This document shows, one piece after another, positions 21,523-23,656 of a stretch of DNA of 23,656 bases. Source of the stretch: Bacillota bacterium (GTDB lineage Bacteria; Bacillota; Clostridia; Peptostreptococcales; Anaerovoracaceae). Numbering within the stretch: position 1 is the stretch's first letter; each line of letters begins with the position of its first letter. Made by a program: the position numbers and the translations under genes. The stretch spans positions 1 to 23,656 of the forward strand of contig JAEEGU010000143.1 of NCBI GenBank assembly GCA_016280485.1. Reading direction: 5' to 3'. A model generated the notes under the pieces. It saw nothing but the letters and a program-made list of their open reading frames with translations. It was not told the origin of the DNA and did not search any database.

Positions 21523-22398
21523 ATGAAATTCGAAATCGTTAAAAACAAAAAAGACGTCCCCATCGAGCAGGTTATGGCGCTTTTAAAGGAAAGCTACTGG
21601 GCAAACAGCCGTCCGCAGGAGGTCGTAGAGACATCGCTTGAGCATTCGGATGTTTACTATGCCATAAATTCCGACACCGGCGAAGCCATCGGCATGGGCA
21701 GAGTTTTGACCGACTACGCGACAAACTACTATCTCTCCGACTTTATCGTGGAAGAGACCTGTCGCGGCACAGGCATCGGCACGACGCTGATTCATCGCAT
21801 TGTGAACGACGAATCCGTTGCGAAGCTGCGCGGCATCATACTGACCGAGCACCGGCATGCATCGCTTACTTGGGAAGGCTTCATTCCAAACACCGACCGC
21901 TGCATGGTGCGCGAAGCAGGTACTAACGAAAAGCCGCCGATGGATACGGATATTGAAAACTTCGAGGTTGTGCGCTTTTCAAAAGGTATACATTTTGAGG
22001 ATGTCATGACGCTGATGAAGGAAAGCTACTGGGGTAACCAGCGCAGTGAAGAGACCGTGTATAACAGTATTGCAAACTCGGAATGCTTTTGCGCGGTGGC
22101 AAAGGATACCGGCATGCTAATCGGCATGGCGAGAGTTATCACCGACCACGCGGCAAATTACTATCTTTGCGACGTAATCGTCGATGAAGAGTACCGCCGT
22201 CACGGTGTGGGCAGGAATGTGATAAACGCCATCGTCACGGATCCCGAGCTCGGACCGCTGCGCGGCATACTGCTGACTCGTGATGCACACGGATTCTACG
22301 AGAAGTTCGGCTTTGTGCGCGAGCCTCGCAAGTGCATGGAAAGGCCTCGCGCAGATCAAAAGGCGGCAGAAGCGGCACAGCTTTTACATCGTAAATAA
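21523..22398 (+). CDS. Tandem two-domain GNAT-family acetyltransferase
   Basis: The 291-residue protein contains two homologous GNAT domains about 144 residues apart. Domain 1 (1-130) has the acetyl-CoA loop 'RGTGIG' (81-86) and domain 2 (146-275) has 'RRHGVG' (225-230). Shared stretches include 'LKESYW', 'TDYATNYYLSDFIV' versus 'TDHAANYYLCDVIV', and 'LRGI'; 16 identical bases at 21586-21601 and 22018-22033 show common origin. Domain 2 keeps the canonical 'AHGFYEKFGF' (255-264) with the general-acid Tyr. In domain 1 the equivalent stretch is 'RHASLTWEGF', so that half may be inactive. The substrate is unknown. I start it at ATG 21523, with GAGG at 21513-21516, rather than the in-repeat ATG at 21511. 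A strong terminator follows. Confidence 0.88.
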   Translation: MKFEIVKNKKDVPIEQVMALLKESYWANSRPQEVVETSLEHSDVYYAINSDTGEAIGMGRVLTDYATNYYLSDFIVEETCRGTGIGTTLIHRIVNDESVAKLRGIILTEHRHASLTWEGFIPNTDRCMVREAGTNEKPPMDTDIENFEVVRFSKGIHFEDVMTLMKESYWGNQRSEETVYNSIANSECFCAVAKDTGMLIGMARVITDHAANYYLCDVIVDEEYRRHGVGRNVINAIVTDPELGPLRGILLTRDAHGFYEKFGFVREPRKCMERPRADQKAAEAAQLLHRK

Positions 22399-22428
22399 AA
22401 GATTAATTTGTATAATTGATATCACAAC

Positions 22429-22462
22429 CTTGCGGCGCATTTCGCGCCGCAAGTTCTTTTTT
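22429..22462 (+). terminator. Intrinsic terminator after the GNAT gene
   Basis: A perfect 10-bp stem CTTGCGGCGC/GCGCCGCAAG (22429-22438 with 22444-22453) with loop ATTTC runs into TTCTTTTTT. Confidence 0.93.
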
Positions 22463-22485
22463 AGGGCGAATCGATGCCCTTTTTT
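22463..22485 (+). terminator. Second, weaker terminator-like hairpin
   Basis: AGGGC (22463-22467) and GCCCT (22476-22480) pair around eight bases and are followed by TTTTT. It directly follows the first terminator and may act as a back-up. The rest of the gap to 22570 holds only an AAAACGTTTT palindrome (22533-22542) that I can point to. Confidence 0.45.
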
Positions 22486-22569
22486 GATTATTTTAAAAAA
22501 GTACAGAATTCCTGTCACAAAAATAGGTGGTCAAAACGTTTTAAATATGAAGGGGGAAAGTAGACCTAA

Positions 22570-22598
22570 TTGACAGTAGCTGTGAATGAAGTTATAAT
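22570..22598 (+). promoter_or_regulatory. Perfect-consensus promoter of the membrane protein gene
   Basis: TTGACA (22570-22575), 17 bp, TATAAT (22593-22598): 12 of 12 consensus bases. The RNA would start near 22605 with a leader of about 66 bases. The AAAACGTTTT palindrome 28 bp upstream of the -35 could be a regulatory site but is unproven. Confidence 0.88.
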
Positions 22599-22670
22599 TT
22601 CATTGGTATTCGAGAAAATTCAGTAAAGTTTGAATGTTTTGTATTAAATTAAATACAAGGAGCGGAGTAT

Positions 22671-23327
22671 TTGAAATTGTTAAAGAATGAAGAAAGAACG
22701 CAGATTATGGGCAATGACCCACATCTTTGGAAAAGCACAGAGGGGAAACGAGCTGTGTGGCTAATAAGGAGCATAGCCTTATATTACCTGGCATTGTTTA
22801 TAATAAGCCTAGCATTGCCTTTTGGAGTAGACGAACAATTATATCTTTTTGCAGGAGAACCACCGTTTGTGTTTCCGGATTCAATAAGCGGTCTGTTCGG
22901 TACTACAAAAGCATTAGAAGATCTTTTACGTGGTTGCTATATAATAGGGGTTTGCTGCGCAACTTGTCATTTCTGTTCTATAATTTTTGCAAAAGCCGAA
23001 AAAGACTTTTCACGGATATTAAAGGCTGTGAGTACTGCTAATTTCAAATCGTTGGCTGTATTGAATACAGTGATGGTGTTATATTTATTATATGCTTCAG
23101 TTAGATACTACCCTATCTTATATACGCACGCAGAAAACGCTAATGGCGAAGCAATTGCTGCTGTGAACACTGCAGGCGAAGCAATAACCTACTTGAGTTG
23201 TGTTGCGATTCCACTCGTAATGCTTGCAGTAGCTGCTATAATCGCTGTGGTACTTGCTGTAAATGTGAAGTCACTATTCCCTCGATTGTCTGAGTCTGCG
23301 GCTATATTAGCACCGTCGAAGCGTTGA
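22671..23327 (+). CDS. Unknown four-helix membrane protein (TTG start)
   Basis: A 218-residue integral membrane protein that I do not recognise. Four hydrophobic segments are visible at residues about 28-51, 87-106, 126-145 and 172-197, with both termini predicted inside. Segment 2 is unusually cysteine-rich ('GCYIIGVCCATCHFC', five Cys and a His within 15 residues), which could be a metal or redox feature or chance. Start: TTG 22671, with AAGGAG at 22657-22662 eight bases upstream; the first internal ATG (residue 13) has no ribosome site. It has its own perfect promoter and a hairpin after it. Its AT-rich codons (ATA, TTA, GCA) differ from the upstream genes, so recent acquisition is possible. 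It could belong with the sigma factor that follows. Confidence 0.75.
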   Translation: MKLLKNEERTQIMGNDPHLWKSTEGKRAVWLIRSIALYYLALFIISLALPFGVDEQLYLFAGEPPFVFPDSISGLFGTTKALEDLLRGCYIIGVCCATCHFCSIIFAKAEKDFSRILKAVSTANFKSLAVLNTVMVLYLLYASVRYYPILYTHAENANGEAIAAVNTAGEAITYLSCVAIPLVMLAVAAIIAVVLAVNVKSLFPRLSESAAILAPSKR

Positions 23328-23353
23328 GAGCGATTTTGCACAGCAAATAGAAC

Positions 23354-23389
23354 TCGAGGGTCGGCGGTTAAACTGCCGACCCTTGTTCG
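23354..23389 (+). terminator. Terminator after the membrane protein gene
   Basis: An 11-bp stem (23355-23365 with 23375-23385; core GGGTCGGC/GCCGACCC; one G-U pair) with loop GGTTAAACT. The following bases, TTCG, give only a poor T-tract, so termination strength is uncertain. Confidence 0.6.
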
Positions 23390-23448
23390 AAAACCAATAC
23401 CTGTTGCCATATACTTGCAAAAAATTGTGAAAACTCGCAGCAAAATTG

Positions 23449-23477
23449 TTGAGCCAGGTTAATTGCTTTGTTATAAT
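23449..23477 (+). promoter_or_regulatory. Predicted promoter of the ECF-type sigma factor gene
   Basis: TTGAGC (23449-23454, 4 of 6), 17 bp, perfect TATAAT (23472-23477) with extended TG-t. The RNA would start near 23484, 25 bases before the ATG. Confidence 0.65.
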
Positions 23478-23508
23478 TTGAGAGTAGACCGAAAAGGGGA
23501 AATCAATT

Positions 23509-23656
23509 ATGCAGAAGCCAAAGCTTTCACAAAAAGAAAACAAAAAAGTCGAAACTATCCTTGAATTATATGGGGATGGCATCTACCGAATAGCATTTTT
23601 TTATCTGAGGGATAATTTTTTGGCAAAGGATGCTGTGCAGGATGCGTTTGTCAAAA
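23509..23656 (+). CDS. ECF-type RNA polymerase sigma factor (5' part only)
   Basis: The window ends 49 codons into this gene. The visible region, 'LELYGDGIYRIAFFYLRDNFLAKDAVQDAFVK', is the start of sigma-70 region 2: an acidic and aromatic helix followed by the 'A.D.vQdaF.k' core-binding motif. That is typical of small group 4 (ECF) sigma factors in Bacillota. A GAAAAGGGGA ribosome site ends about 8 bases before the ATG. Region 4 and any anti-sigma gene lie beyond the edge, so its stimulus and regulon cannot be inferred. Confidence 0.85.
   Translation, partial: MQKPKLSQKENKKVETILELYGDGIYRIAFFYLRDNFLAKDAVQDAFVK

Noticed and set aside
22383..22416. Possible promoter TTTACA...TATAAT before the GNAT terminator
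   Set aside because: The spacer is 22 bp and the RNA would run straight into a strong terminator with no gene between.

Overview
The window is a gene-dense stretch in which every supported gene lies on the plus strand. It reads like a chromosome of an anaerobic Bacillota (class Clostridia). The evidence is strong AGGAGG-type ribosome sites, several TTG starts, near-consensus sigma-A promoters, and the order dCMP deaminase, TagO/WecA-type transferase, wecB, atpI-B-E-F-H-A-G-D-C, which I recall from other clostridia. An Anaerovoracaceae/Family XIII-like gut or oral anaerobe would fit, but the sequence does not prove it. No rRNA, tRNA, CRISPR array, phage gene or transposase is visible. No stretch over about 300 bases lacks a gene. 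Layout: (1) 1-705 holds the end of a FecE/BtuD-type ABC ATPase, an FmdE-family zinc-ribbon protein and a terminator. (2) 753-6882 is probably one long unit: tadA, a secreted and membrane-anchored Ig-like protein, ispE, a GntR/FCD regulator, ddl, a DUF1934 protein and an S41 (CtpA-like) protease. Several of these serve isoprenoid or cell-wall precursor supply. (3) 6887-9367 has a consensus promoter, a 20-codon upstream ORF and an intrinsic terminator in front of a DUF1846 gene, followed at once by a type-IV prepilin peptidase. This looks like an undescribed attenuation leader. (4) 9371-13331 holds truA (frame broken at a 21-bp tandem repeat), a dCMP deaminase behind four phased ACGATA hexamers, a REP-like repeat pair, and the tagO/wecB-type pair for polyprenyl-linked wall or envelope glycans. 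(5) 13354-20112 is a complete F-type ATP synthase operon with its own promoter; its terminator-like hairpin overlaps the next promoter. (6) 20175-23656 holds a PLP aminotransferase, a decayed repeat array whose last copy supplies the ribosome site of a two-domain GNAT protein, then a more AT-rich tail with an unknown four-helix membrane protein and the start of an ECF-type sigma factor. The strongest leads are the leader ORF and terminator ahead of DUF1846, the truA frame break with an expanded loop, the 11-bp-phased ACGATA array, and the repeat that has become a gene's translation start region. All rest on reading the sequence alone; no similarity search was run.
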